Assembly (NCBI GenBank): GCA_004552385.1
Contig: SFOL01000039.1
Span: 1-14,550, forward strand
Direction: 5' to 3'
DNA from: Bacteroidales bacterium
GTDB taxonomy: Bacteria; Bacteroidota; Bacteroidia; Bacteroidales; Marinilabiliaceae
Length of the DNA: 14,550 bases
Shown: positions 1 to 6,280 of the stretch, one piece after another
Numbering within the stretch: position 1 is the first letter of the stretch
Layout of the letters: each line of letters starts with the position of its first letter
Position numbers and translations under genes: made by a program
Notes under the pieces: generated by a model
The model's database searches: none
The model's input: only the letters and a program-made list of their open reading frames with translations
Told to the model about the DNA's origin: nothing

Positions 1-48
1 ACTTTTGCTCATCGTTAATATGTTTTGGTAGTAAAAAACAAATAAACG
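1..48. other. AT-rich left edge, no gene recognised
   Basis: No reading frame of useful length begins or ends clearly here. Plus-strand stops occur at 16-18 and 28-30, so a plus-strand gene could end here just before the terminator at 49-87, but too little sequence is present to identify one. The stretch is AT-rich. Confidence 0.3.
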
Positions 49-87
49 AAAAGGCTGAATCTTCGTCATGAGGATTCAGCCTTTTTT
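49..87 (+). terminator. Intrinsic terminator, probably bidirectional
   Basis: A perfect stem pairs AAAAGGCTGAATC (49-61) with its reverse complement at 73-85, around an 11-base loop. Six T residues (82-87) follow on the plus strand. On the minus strand only four T follow, so the signal is stronger for plus-strand transcription entering from the left of the window. It could also catch read-through from the minus-strand operon that ends at 370. Confidence 0.75.
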
Positions 88-234
88 ATATCGCTTGGAA
101 AAACTTTAGCGGACAGCAATAATACTTGAAAGTTTTCCTGCAAATGTCAGAGAGAGAGTTAACTCGATGCGCTGATCTAAGTGCTGCGTCTCATGGATGG
201 GCACAGTGGTGTGTTTCAAAGCAACTACTGTGAC
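88..234. other. Intergenic DNA, nothing recognised
   Basis: This is AT-rich sequence between two terminators. I see no tRNA, no promoter with a convincing -7 element and no open frame on either strand that is supported by family similarity. Confidence 0.4.
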
Positions 235-276
235 AAAAAAGTGCGGCGTCAAGAGGTGATGCTCTTAATGCCGCAC
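235..276 (-). terminator. Intrinsic terminator of the VTC operon
   Basis: Read on the minus strand, GTGCGGC (276-270) pairs perfectly with GCCGCAC (247-241). An inner stem AAGAG/CTCTT sits inside it. The outer stem is followed directly by six T residues (240-235). It lies about 95 bases past the stop of the beta-helix lipoprotein gene and is the natural end of the four-gene minus-strand transcript. Confidence 0.8.
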
Positions 277-369
277 GGGAAGGAGGGGGCTTTTTATGTC
301 AAGTTTAGCCTTGGAGACTTTTCTGGGAGATGTCATTTCTCCCCGAGAATCTATACTATGAGAAGCGGA

Positions 370-2220
370 TCACCATCTGCCGCCAGAAGAGGAACCACTT
401 GTCGCCGCCGTGGCGGAGCTGTATTGCGAGCCGCCAGAGACGGAAGGATTGACGGAAAGACCGTGGAAAGAGGACGAGGAAGAAATGGTAACGCCAGTGA
501 AAAGGTAATAAGTAGACCCCGAGGTCATGTCGGGAGTTGAGACAAGGAATGTACAGGAACCGCTCATGCCCCCCTGCCCTCCTTGGCCACCTTGACCTCC
601 GGGTCCGCCCTGTCCGCCAAAACCGCCAGCCTTGTTTGACGAATAAGAAGAGGAATAAGAAGAGTAGTCCCACGCGAGCATCGCATTGCCTGAGGCGTCC
701 TTGACCGCGACATCAGCCGCGGCGCCAGACATGATGACATAGGGTTGCGACCCCGTGGTAGAATAAGGGTAAGAGACATTGCTGCCGCCAAGAGCGAAGA
801 CGTTGCCGCCCGTGATGTAGAGATGGAAGTTCTCCTCATCATTGGCATCGAGTCCGCACTCGGGGTCGGAAGCGCCATAGGCAACGATTGTCCCGCCACT
901 TACGATCAAATCGCCGTTAGAGTCAATGGCGTCGTTGTTGGTGCTGTGAGAATAGACATAACCGCCCTTAAGATACATGGTGCCGGCCGAGTTGATGCCA
1001 TCATCGGCTGCCTCGACCTCGACTATGCCGCCCGAGATGGTGAGCCGCCCTTTGCTCTCAATGCCCTCGTGGCTTGCCGAGCTGGCCGAGACCCGCCCGC
1101 CGCTAATTACGACATCTTGCTTAGCCTTGACCGCCTTGGCGCTGCCGTAGCTGTTGGAGGCTCCCTTGGCGTAGGCGAAGAGCGAGCCGTCTGACACCTC
1201 AATGTTGACATCGGCTTTGAGAGCCTTGCCCCCGACACCGGAGCACTCGGCGTAGACGAAGCCTCCGGAGATAAATATGGAGCTGTCGGACGACAAGCAG
1301 GCGGCGCACTTGTAATCGGCTTCGGAAGAGTCATACACAGGCGCGCCGGAAGCGTAGAGCGTCATGGAGCCGCCACTCACATAGACATTGCCAGCGGCCT
1401 TGACCGCCTTGGCGGCGTCGGCGGAGGTGGAGACGGAGAGCGCGCCCTCTTTCATAAGGAAATATCCGGCATCGACGTCTATGCCATCGGATCCCGCCCC
1501 GGTGATGTTGACCTTACCGCCATAGACAGCCACATAATCATTGGCATGGACGGCGTCTTTGACACTGCCGGAGATCGTGATTGCGGGGTCGCCCGAGACG
1601 GCGACATAGTCGTCGGAGCAAATGGCGTGCTTAAAATTTCCGACGACGGAGAGCGAGCCAGTCCCACACAGAATGAGCTGCCCCTCGGAGAAGAGACAGG
1701 CCTTGAGGTCTTCGGTGTCGGTGACGCGTGTGTAGGACGACGCGTCGGAGAGGGTGTTGACAGTACCGTCGGCAAGCTCAATGAAAAGCTTCTTCTTGCT
1801 CTGATTGTCGACCGGCGAGCCTGTGGCGCTATGAAGCGTGAGGCCGGAGAATGTCATCTTGTACTTGTAGTCGCTATAGACCTTGACGCTGCCATTGGAA
1901 CTTTGGCCGGTGAGGATAAACTCCATCTCCTCGGCACTGCTCGTGATGACGACATCGGCATCGGAGACTATGATGGAGACGCCGTCGGCCTGGCCGGAGA
2001 CTGTGGCGGAAGAGCCGTCGTAGGTGATGGTTATGGACTTGGAGAAGGTAGAGTTTGATATGTCATCCCCCGCTCCGTCGTCATCGTAACCTTTTTCAGA
2101 ATCGGCATCCTCGTCAGAGGATGAGGGCTCGATGACGGCATCGGCATCGTCGGTGTTGCAGCCCTGCGCGCAAGCGCAAAGAGCGAACACGGAGAGCATC
2201 ATCATATAATAACATTTCAT
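370..2220 (-). CDS. Surface lipoprotein with Cthe_2159-like beta-helical carbohydrate-binding region
   Basis: The 616-residue product starts with a lipoprotein signal (hydrophobic residues 6-16, candidate lipid-attachment Cys at 17 or 21). The acidic run that follows (residues 24-53, rich in D, E and S) resembles the Bacteroidetes surface-export signal. Residues about 60-520 hold many imperfect repeats such as VSGGS, ISGGxV, DGID and AVKA, which form the rungs of a right-handed parallel beta helix. This matches the family of carbohydrate-binding proteins related to Clostridium thermocellum Cthe_2159, which binds cellulose and pectic acid. Residues about 527-552 are a Gly/Gln-rich tail of GGQ units, followed by a Ser/Thr-rich C-terminal segment. 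No glycosidase or lyase catalytic motif is evident. It is the last gene of the VTC operon, 23 bases after the DUF2490 gene. Family call from pattern recognition; ligand unknown. Confidence 0.8.
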   Translation of the reverse strand: MKCYYMMMLSVFALCACAQGCNTDDADAVIEPSSSDEDADSEKGYDDDGAGDDISNSTFSKSITITYDGSSATVSGQADGVSIIVSDADVVITSSAEEMEFILTGQSSNGSVKVYSDYKYKMTFSGLTLHSATGSPVDNQSKKKLFIELADGTVNTLSDASSYTRVTDTEDLKACLFSEGQLILCGTGSLSVVGNFKHAICSDDYVAVSGDPAITISGSVKDAVHANDYVAVYGGKVNITGAGSDGIDVDAGYFLMKEGALSVSTSADAAKAVKAAGNVYVSGGSMTLYASGAPVYDSSEADYKCAACLSSDSSIFISGGFVYAECSGVGGKALKADVNIEVSDGSLFAYAKGASNSYGSAKAVKAKQDVVISGGRVSASSASHEGIESKGRLTISGGIVEVEAADDGINSAGTMYLKGGYVYSHSTNNDAIDSNGDLIVSGGTIVAYGASDPECGLDANDEENFHLYITGGNVFALGGSNVSYPYSTTGSQPYVIMSGAAADVAVKDASGNAMLAWDYSSYSSSYSSNKAGGFGGQGGPGGQGGQGGQGGMSGSCTFLVSTPDMTSGSTYYLFTGVTISSSSSFHGLSVNPSVSGGSQYSSATAATSGSSSGGRW

Positions 2221-2243
2221 GGCTGCAGAAAAAAATTACAGGA

Positions 2244-2981
2244 TCAGAACTTGAACTTATATCCGATAGCGAGCGCGTTGTGCACGCCGTCGGCATCGGA
2301 ATGGGCATAGACATTGCGGACGTAGCCGACAGAGAGCTCATTGCGCTTCGTGAGCCTTACGTCGGAGCCTACATAGACTCGCTGCTTGGTGAGAGCGAAG
2401 CCGTCGGCAAGGTCATTGAAAAGCTCATAGTAGACTTGGGGCGTGAATGGGGATCGCGTCTTGACGGCCAAGGCGAGACGCAGTCGCACAAGGTTGTCAT
2501 TTTCAGCCTCCTTGACCTCGTTATCCTTGCGAATTCCGGCTGAGGAGTATTTGGCTATGGAGACTTCACTCTTGTGGGTGAGCTGGTAGCGCGCACGGAA
2601 ATCGAGTTTGAAAACGGACGGCCTCGCCTTGAACTTGAGCTGAGCGTAGAAGCGGTTTCGGAGCCTCCAATAATCATCTACGACGTTACCCTTGGCGGTC
2701 GTGCGGCTGTCTTTATACTCATCTTGAAGATTATAACCTGCACCAGCCGAGAGGAACTTGACCGGCTCGAACTCGGCCGAAGCGCCTATGCTCCACCTGT
2801 CGAAGGCAGAGAGGCCGGAGCGAGTGCGCAGCCCCGCGTCGATACCGACGTTCCATTTCTTCGAGATCTTAAACTGCGCGTCAGCCTCGGCCCATACGCC
2901 AAAATCGGACTGGGCGGAAAGGTGGGGAGACAGTAGTAAAGCGAATAGCGCCGGCGGGAGTCGTGAAAAATGGCGAAACAT
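2244..2981 (-). CDS. DUF2490 family outer-membrane beta-barrel protein
   Basis: The 245-residue product has a signal peptide with likely cleavage after residue 23 (SA/Q). The mature part is built of alternating amphipathic strands, for example FGVWAEADAQFKI, WSIGASAEFEPV and LSVGYVRNVYA, and ends in IGYKFKF. A terminal aromatic residue is the usual mark of an outer-membrane barrel. Length and pattern fit DUF2490, a Bacteroidetes family of small barrels with no settled function. It starts 3 bases after the DUF4956 stop and ends 23 bases before the surface lipoprotein gene, so it is almost certainly co-transcribed and possibly translationally coupled. In context it could be an outer-membrane pore or anchor for the same system, which is inference. 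Confidence 0.82.
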   Translation of the reverse strand: MFRHFSRLPPALFALLLSPHLSAQSDFGVWAEADAQFKISKKWNVGIDAGLRTRSGLSAFDRWSIGASAEFEPVKFLSAGAGYNLQDEYKDSRTTAKGNVVDDYWRLRNRFYAQLKFKARPSVFKLDFRARYQLTHKSEVSIAKYSSAGIRKDNEVKEAENDNLVRLRLALAVKTRSPFTPQVYYELFNDLADGFALTKQRVYVGSDVRLTKRNELSVGYVRNVYAHSDADGVHNALAIGYKFKF

Positions 2982-2984
2982 AGC

Positions 2985-3656
2985 TCAAAATGATTTAGGA
3001 AATTTCGTAAGAGACTCAATCTCATTATCTTGCGGAGCTGTGGCATCGGCCACGTAGAAGACGCGCAGCATTGCCATGTCGCGAAGGAAATCGACATGGC
3101 CGACCTCGACCTGCGTGATGCTCAGCCCGGTGCGCTCTTGAAGATCTGCTATCAGCTCGTCGCGCTGCTCGGGGCGGATTTTGGACACATCGTCATACGC
3201 TATGAGCTTAGATCGGACATCCTTGAGCCTAATCTCCTGCTCTGTCGCCCAGATGGCGGTTATCAGGAGCAGATTGGCGACAATGGTCTGCCCGATGGTG
3301 ATGTTTTGCGAAAGGCCGTTGATGACGGATAGCGAGATAATGACAAAGAGGTAAGACATCTCACGGACAGGCATCTGCTCGGTGCGGTATCGGACAATAC
3401 CGAAAATGGCGAAGAGGCCGAGGGCGAAACCGACCCTAATCTTGAGCGCGCCAAGGAGGTTGACCATCAGGAAGATGGATATTGAGATTAAGATAAAGAC
3501 AAAGAGATAGTCTCTGCGTCTGCCGCGCGGATAATAGAGGCATCGCGAAAGACCGAAGACGATGACGAGATTAAAGATAAAGCGCAAAACCATGTCGATC
3601 ACGCCATCGGCCGCGGCGCAAGGGGCGGCCTCCATGAGGTCAGAAAAATCGGACAT
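2985..3656 (-). CDS. DUF4956 family inner-membrane protein
   Basis: The 223-residue product has about five hydrophobic segments (near residues 19-41, 49-68, 72-88, 100-115 and 120-138) and then a soluble C-terminal domain of about 85 residues, probably cytoplasmic. The segment FAIFGIVRYRTEQMPVREM after the third hydrophobic stretch matches the conserved FaiFgiiRyRT core of DUF4956. No catalytic motif is visible. Genes of this family are often next to bacterial VTC-domain genes, and here the gene follows the VTC gene by 49 bases. By analogy with the membrane part of the yeast VTC complex, which passes polyphosphate through the membrane, this protein could be a membrane partner of the polymerase. 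That role is inferred. No promoter is visible in the gap before it. Confidence 0.85.
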   Translation of the reverse strand: MSDFSDLMEAAPCAAADGVIDMVLRFIFNLVIVFGLSRCLYYPRGRRRDYLFVFILISISIFLMVNLLGALKIRVGFALGLFAIFGIVRYRTEQMPVREMSYLFVIISLSVINGLSQNITIGQTIVANLLLITAIWATEQEIRLKDVRSKLIAYDDVSKIRPEQRDELIADLQERTGLSITQVEVGHVDFLRDMAMLRVFYVADATAPQDNEIESLTKFPKSF

Positions 3657-3705
3657 AATAAGTGTGTATAATATGAAGTGCTATAAATGAATGCAGTAAA
3701 AAGAC

Positions 3706-4512
3706 TCAGGCCGCCCACTGTCGCCAGGAGGAGACGGGCGCGGGTATCAGCCCCTTGCGGAGCAGCTGACGCATTTTGGGTTTCATGACTCCGAGAGGCA
3801 AGGAGCTGTCGGACAGGAGGGCCCCGTAGCAATATTTGCTGAAGCCGTGCTTTCGCACCCCGTGGTCATGGAGCCAAGAGACGACGTGGCTGAAGTTGCG
3901 GCCGCCCCTCTTAACCTCGACAATGACGGTGTCGGCCAGATTGACCAGCTCGCCCGATCGGAGGTTTGTGAGCGAGAGGCAGAGATCGATGGTGAGCCTC
4001 TCGGTCATCTCATTGTTGACCAAAGTGACACGGCGGAAGACATTACCGACCGCGGGAGAGAGCGTCTCGGCGGCGTAAGGCGACGAGGCAGAGATGAAAG
4101 ACAAGGCCTCGGGCGGCAGCGCTCCGGAGGACGGCAGGGCGACGGGTATGCGTTTTTTCTTAGTGCGCCCGTGGTTGTTCTTGCGCTTGACCTCGATGAA
4201 AGTGAGGTTGGAGCCGACGTAGGTGCGAACCCTCACTTTCACCCTTGACTTCCGGCCAGTGGTGTGCGCGCGCAGCATACGCCAGTCGGCCGTGTCGTAA
4301 TACGTTGTGCGATATTCGATGAGCCTCTCGCCAAGAGTCTCTTGCACCTTGTAATAATACCTTGCGAAATCGAGAATACGCAAGAGCTGCGTCACGTTAA
4401 TGACAAACTTGGTGTCGATCCTGTTCATCAGCTTGACCGCCCCCATCTTATCAAGCGAAATGGGTGCGAATCCGTTCAGGGCATCCGCCACAGATGTGAG
4501 ACAATCAGTCAT
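3706..4512 (-). CDS. VTC-domain polyphosphate polymerase-like protein
   Basis: The 268-residue cytoplasmic protein has the tunnel fold of the VTC/TTM superfamily, whose yeast member Vtc4 makes polyphosphate from ATP. Expected basic and acidic tunnel residues are present (numbered from the chosen start): MNRIDTKF with R31 and K35, YYDT near 72, RVKVRVR with R90, K92, R94 and R96, IEVKRK with E107, K109 and K111, ERLTID with R172 and D176, VEVKRG with E199 and K201, and FSKYCYG with K226. The catalytic set therefore looks intact, and length is normal for stand-alone bacterial members. The ATG at 4512 is preferred over the one at 4551: the earlier one lies inside the -7 promoter element, and the conserved part begins soon after 4512. 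It is first in an operon with DUF4956, DUF2490 and a surface lipoprotein. Its actual product is unproven. Confidence 0.85.
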   Translation of the reverse strand: MTDCLTSVADALNGFAPISLDKMGAVKLMNRIDTKFVINVTQLLRILDFARYYYKVQETLGERLIEYRTTYYDTADWRMLRAHTTGRKSRVKVRVRTYVGSNLTFIEVKRKNNHGRTKKKRIPVALPSSGALPPEALSFISASSPYAAETLSPAVGNVFRRVTLVNNEMTERLTIDLCLSLTNLRSGELVNLADTVIVEVKRGGRNFSHVVSWLHDHGVRKHGFSKYCYGALLSDSSLPLGVMKPKMRQLLRKGLIPAPVSSWRQWAA

Positions 4513-4529
4513 AATGGCCTGTCGTTTTA

Positions 4530-4544
4530 TAACGTTTGACGTTA
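4530..4544. promoter_or_regulatory. Palindrome at the VTC operon start, possible operator
   Basis: TAACGT (4530-4535) and ACGTTA (4539-4544) form a perfect inverted repeat with a 3-base spacer. It touches the downstream end of the -7 element at 4545-4552 and lies about where transcription should begin, 18 bases before the chosen start codon. The position suits a repressor site. It could also be a chance palindrome. Confidence 0.35.
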
Positions 4545-4552
4545 CAAACATA
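4545..4552 (-). promoter_or_regulatory. -7 promoter element of the VTC operon
   Basis: The minus strand reads TATGTTTG, an exact match to the Bacteroidetes -7 consensus TAnnTTTG. No clear -33 TTTG lies 19-21 bases upstream. Predicted transcription start is near 4538, giving a leader of about 25 nt to the ATG at 4512. It separates the VTC operon from the upstream kinase gene. Confidence 0.45.
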
Positions 4553-4621
4553 TTACAGGCCGCGGTGAATTGGAATTTATTTCAGCGAGTCGGGCGGAGG
4601 AATAGGTGAATGGGCGATTTT

Positions 4622-5953
4622 TCAGGCGATTTGGATGGAAAGAGTGACGACGTACCTGTCGGCGAGCCTCACGGCGGAGAGGTTGAAACGGCCGCGGCAC
4701 AGGAGTTCGAGTCGTTTGCGCGTGTTCTGCACCCCAATGCCATGCCGCTCATCGTCGGTCGACGCAGCAGAGAGGCTGTTGACGCAGCAGAAGCTGACCT
4801 CGCGCCTGTCATCGGAAAGCGAGAGCCGGACGTCGACGAAAGATGGCTTGGAGTAAGAGACGCCATGTTTGAAGGCATTCTCGACAAGGTTGACGAAGAG
4901 GAGCGGCGGGAGCATCACATCGCCGACAGTCTCTGGGGCGTCGAGAGTGACAGAAACGGCGTCGGTGAACCTGAGCCTCATGAGCTCGACATAGTCTCGG
5001 AGGAAAGTGACCTCGCTGTCGAGCGAGACGAGAGGTTTTCCACCCTCATAGAGCATGTGTCGCATGAGTCGGGACATGCGCACGATGGCATCTTTGGCGC
5101 GCTCAGCGTCGACATCCACGAGGGCGTGTATGTTATTGAGCGTGTTCATCATAAAATGCGGGCTGACCTGGTAGCGCAGCTGCTCGAGCTCGGCATCGGT
5201 GCGAGCCTTGGCCAACAGGCGGAGACGGGCCTTGTCGCGGTCGGAGATGAGGTAGAGCTTTATGAGAGTGCCGGCGCACATCATCATGAGCGCAAGGATG
5301 AAGTCGAGCATCATGGGGCCGAGGCGGAGAGAGCCGATGACGCCCGGGGCGGGCGGTTGAGACTCGTTGATGCGCTGCGGCCGGGGCAAACCGGCATTCT
5401 TTCCGTCTTGACCGACAAAGTCGCCGTGGAACGCCGGCGCGGCGCCCATGGGATGCCCGCCGTCGGGATATGGAGGGTGGGTTGGCGAGGCTCCGGGGAA
5501 AGCGGCGAGGGAGTCGGCCAAGAATCCGTCACGCCCCGACGGCTTAGGAGGCGGGACGTCGCCCGGGCCTCCCGCCCCACCCTCTCGCACACCGCCAAGC
5601 GGGGCCCGTCCTTCGGGCGAGCGGAAGTTCTCGATGACAAAAGTCATAAGCAAAGCCGAAGCCATGGCAAGCAACGCATAGAGCGCAATGCGCCGCAGTC
5701 GGACAATGACCGGGGCCAGGACCAAATCGTTGAAGACGAAGAGGATAATGAACGGGATAAGCGAGAGATACTCACTGCCGAGCCCACTCCAATCAATGGC
5801 CGACGCTGACGGGTCGCGCCAATAGTCGAGCAGCCGGGCCGCAGGCAGCGAGATGAAGATGAAAGCCCAAACTACGGCGCAAATGACGACCTCGCGGATG
5901 TCATGATTCTTGCGATAGAGAGCTACATAACGATGAATGAGCCTGCCAACCAT
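4622..5953 (-). CDS. LytS-type sensor histidine kinase with Pro/Gly-rich insert
   Basis: The 443-residue membrane kinase of the His_kinase (PF06580) class has hydrophobic segments near residues 21-38, 63-83, 87-106 and 212-234. The H-box YQVSPHFMMNTLNNIHAL has the phosphoacceptor at about H266. The N-box LVENAFKHG is at 356-364 and the Gly box GIGVQNTRKRLELL at 405-418, so ATP binding and autophosphorylation look intact. Between the third and fourth membrane segments lies a low-complexity insert of about 100 residues (111-208) rich in Pro, Gly and Ala, expected outside the cytoplasm. The frame is open back to a GTG at 6004, but that start and its 17 codons overlap a terminator hairpin, so the ATG at 5953 was chosen. 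No LytTR response regulator adjoins; the partner must be elsewhere. Confidence 0.9.
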   Translation of the reverse strand: MVGRLIHRYVALYRKNHDIREVVICAVVWAFIFISLPAARLLDYWRDPSASAIDWSGLGSEYLSLIPFIILFVFNDLVLAPVIVRLRRIALYALLAMASALLMTFVIENFRSPEGRAPLGGVREGGAGGPGDVPPPKPSGRDGFLADSLAAFPGASPTHPPYPDGGHPMGAAPAFHGDFVGQDGKNAGLPRPQRINESQPPAPGVIGSLRLGPMMLDFILALMMMCAGTLIKLYLISDRDKARLRLLAKARTDAELEQLRYQVSPHFMMNTLNNIHALVDVDAERAKDAIVRMSRLMRHMLYEGGKPLVSLDSEVTFLRDYVELMRLRFTDAVSVTLDAPETVGDVMLPPLLFVNLVENAFKHGVSYSKPSFVDVRLSLSDDRREVSFCCVNSLSAASTDDERHGIGVQNTRKRLELLCRGRFNLSAVRLADRYVVTLSIQIA

Positions 5954-5985
5954 CTTATGAGGAAAGAAAGGAAAGAAAAGGGCAC

Positions 5986-6031
5986 AAAAAAACAGGGTAG
6001 CCACGCGAGCCCGTTGGCTTCAGCTACCCTG
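5986..6031 (-). terminator. Terminator-shaped hairpin just upstream of the kinase start
   Basis: On the minus strand CAGGGTAGC (6031-6023) pairs perfectly with GCTACCCTG (6001-5993), followed directly by seven T residues (5992-5986). Inside the loop a smaller AGCC/GGCT stem with an AACG loop can form. It lies 32 bases before the kinase ATG and about 150 bases past the separate guaB terminator, so it does not serve guaB. It ends either a short RNA or a kinase leader. Confidence 0.8.
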
Positions 6032-6124
6032 CACCAATTCAAACACATCTTTGAAAACTGTATATGTAAACAGCCAGAAGAGACATACAGTCGCCCCTGA
6101 CCGAACATAATTCTCACTATAGAA
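5986..6124 (-). ncRNA. Candidate small RNA or attenuating leader upstream of the kinase
   Basis: A minus-strand -7 element (6130-6137) predicts a start near 6124, and an intrinsic terminator ends at 5986, giving an RNA of about 140 nt. It holds two stem-loops: ACTGTAT/ATACAGT (6085-6091 with 6057-6063) enclosing 21 bases, and the terminator stem with an inner 4-bp stem. No open frame with a plausible start is evident inside. I do not recognise it as 6S, SRP, tmRNA or a known riboswitch. Either it is a free-standing small RNA, or the terminator is conditional and controls the kinase gene. Confidence 0.4.
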
Positions 6125-6129
6125 CGCCC

Positions 6130-6137
6130 CAAATATA
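6130..6137 (-). promoter_or_regulatory. -7 promoter element upstream of the kinase and small RNA
   Basis: The minus strand reads TATATTTG, an exact TAnnTTTG match, 12 bases after a TTG. That spacing is shorter than the usual 19-21, so the -33 element is unclear. It sits downstream of the guaB terminator, as expected for a new transcription unit. Confidence 0.45.
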
Positions 6138-6180
6138 AGAATATTTTTGCAACAGCCCTATATCTCCCAATAAATGTGAC

Positions 6181-6223
6181 AAAAAAAAGAAACTCCAAGC
6201 CCAAAACAAGTCGGGCTCGGAGT
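6181..6223 (-). terminator. Intrinsic terminator of guaB
   Basis: On the minus strand ACTCCGAGCCC (6223-6213) pairs with GGGCTTGGAGT (6202-6192) with one G-U pair, around a 10-base loop. A run of TTTC and then eight T (6188-6181) follows. It lies 58 bases past the guaB stop. Confidence 0.85.
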
Positions 6224-6280
6224 GATAGTAAAGGTCTCTCGACGCGATGGCGCCTCAACCGTGCGCCCGCGGGTCGGAGA

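Noticed and set aside
325..343. GGGAGA/TCTCCC hairpin after the beta-helix gene as its terminator
   Set aside because: No T-tract follows on the minus strand; the hairpin at 241-276 with six T is far better.
181..540. Plus-strand open frame of 119 codons at the left end
   Set aside because: It runs through the operon terminator at 235-276 and into the antisense of the beta-helix gene; the product is Arg-rich and unrecognised.
4513..4551. ATG at 4551 as the VTC gene start
   Set aside because: It lies within the -7 promoter element, and the added 13 residues are not part of the conserved domain.
4610..5809. Plus-strand open frame of 399 codons opposite the kinase gene
   Set aside because: It runs antisense to a gene with clear H, N and G boxes. 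The translation is rich in E, R and D with no family likeness, as expected when GC-rich codons keep the opposite strand free of stops.
5954..6004. GTG start at 6004 for the kinase, adding 17 residues
   Set aside because: These codons fall inside a perfect terminator hairpin and its T-tract, and an ATG at 5953 gives a normal N-terminus.
5986..6124. 6S, SRP or tmRNA identity for the small RNA candidate
   Set aside because: No long bulged rod, no SRP apical motif and no tRNA-like end could be seen.
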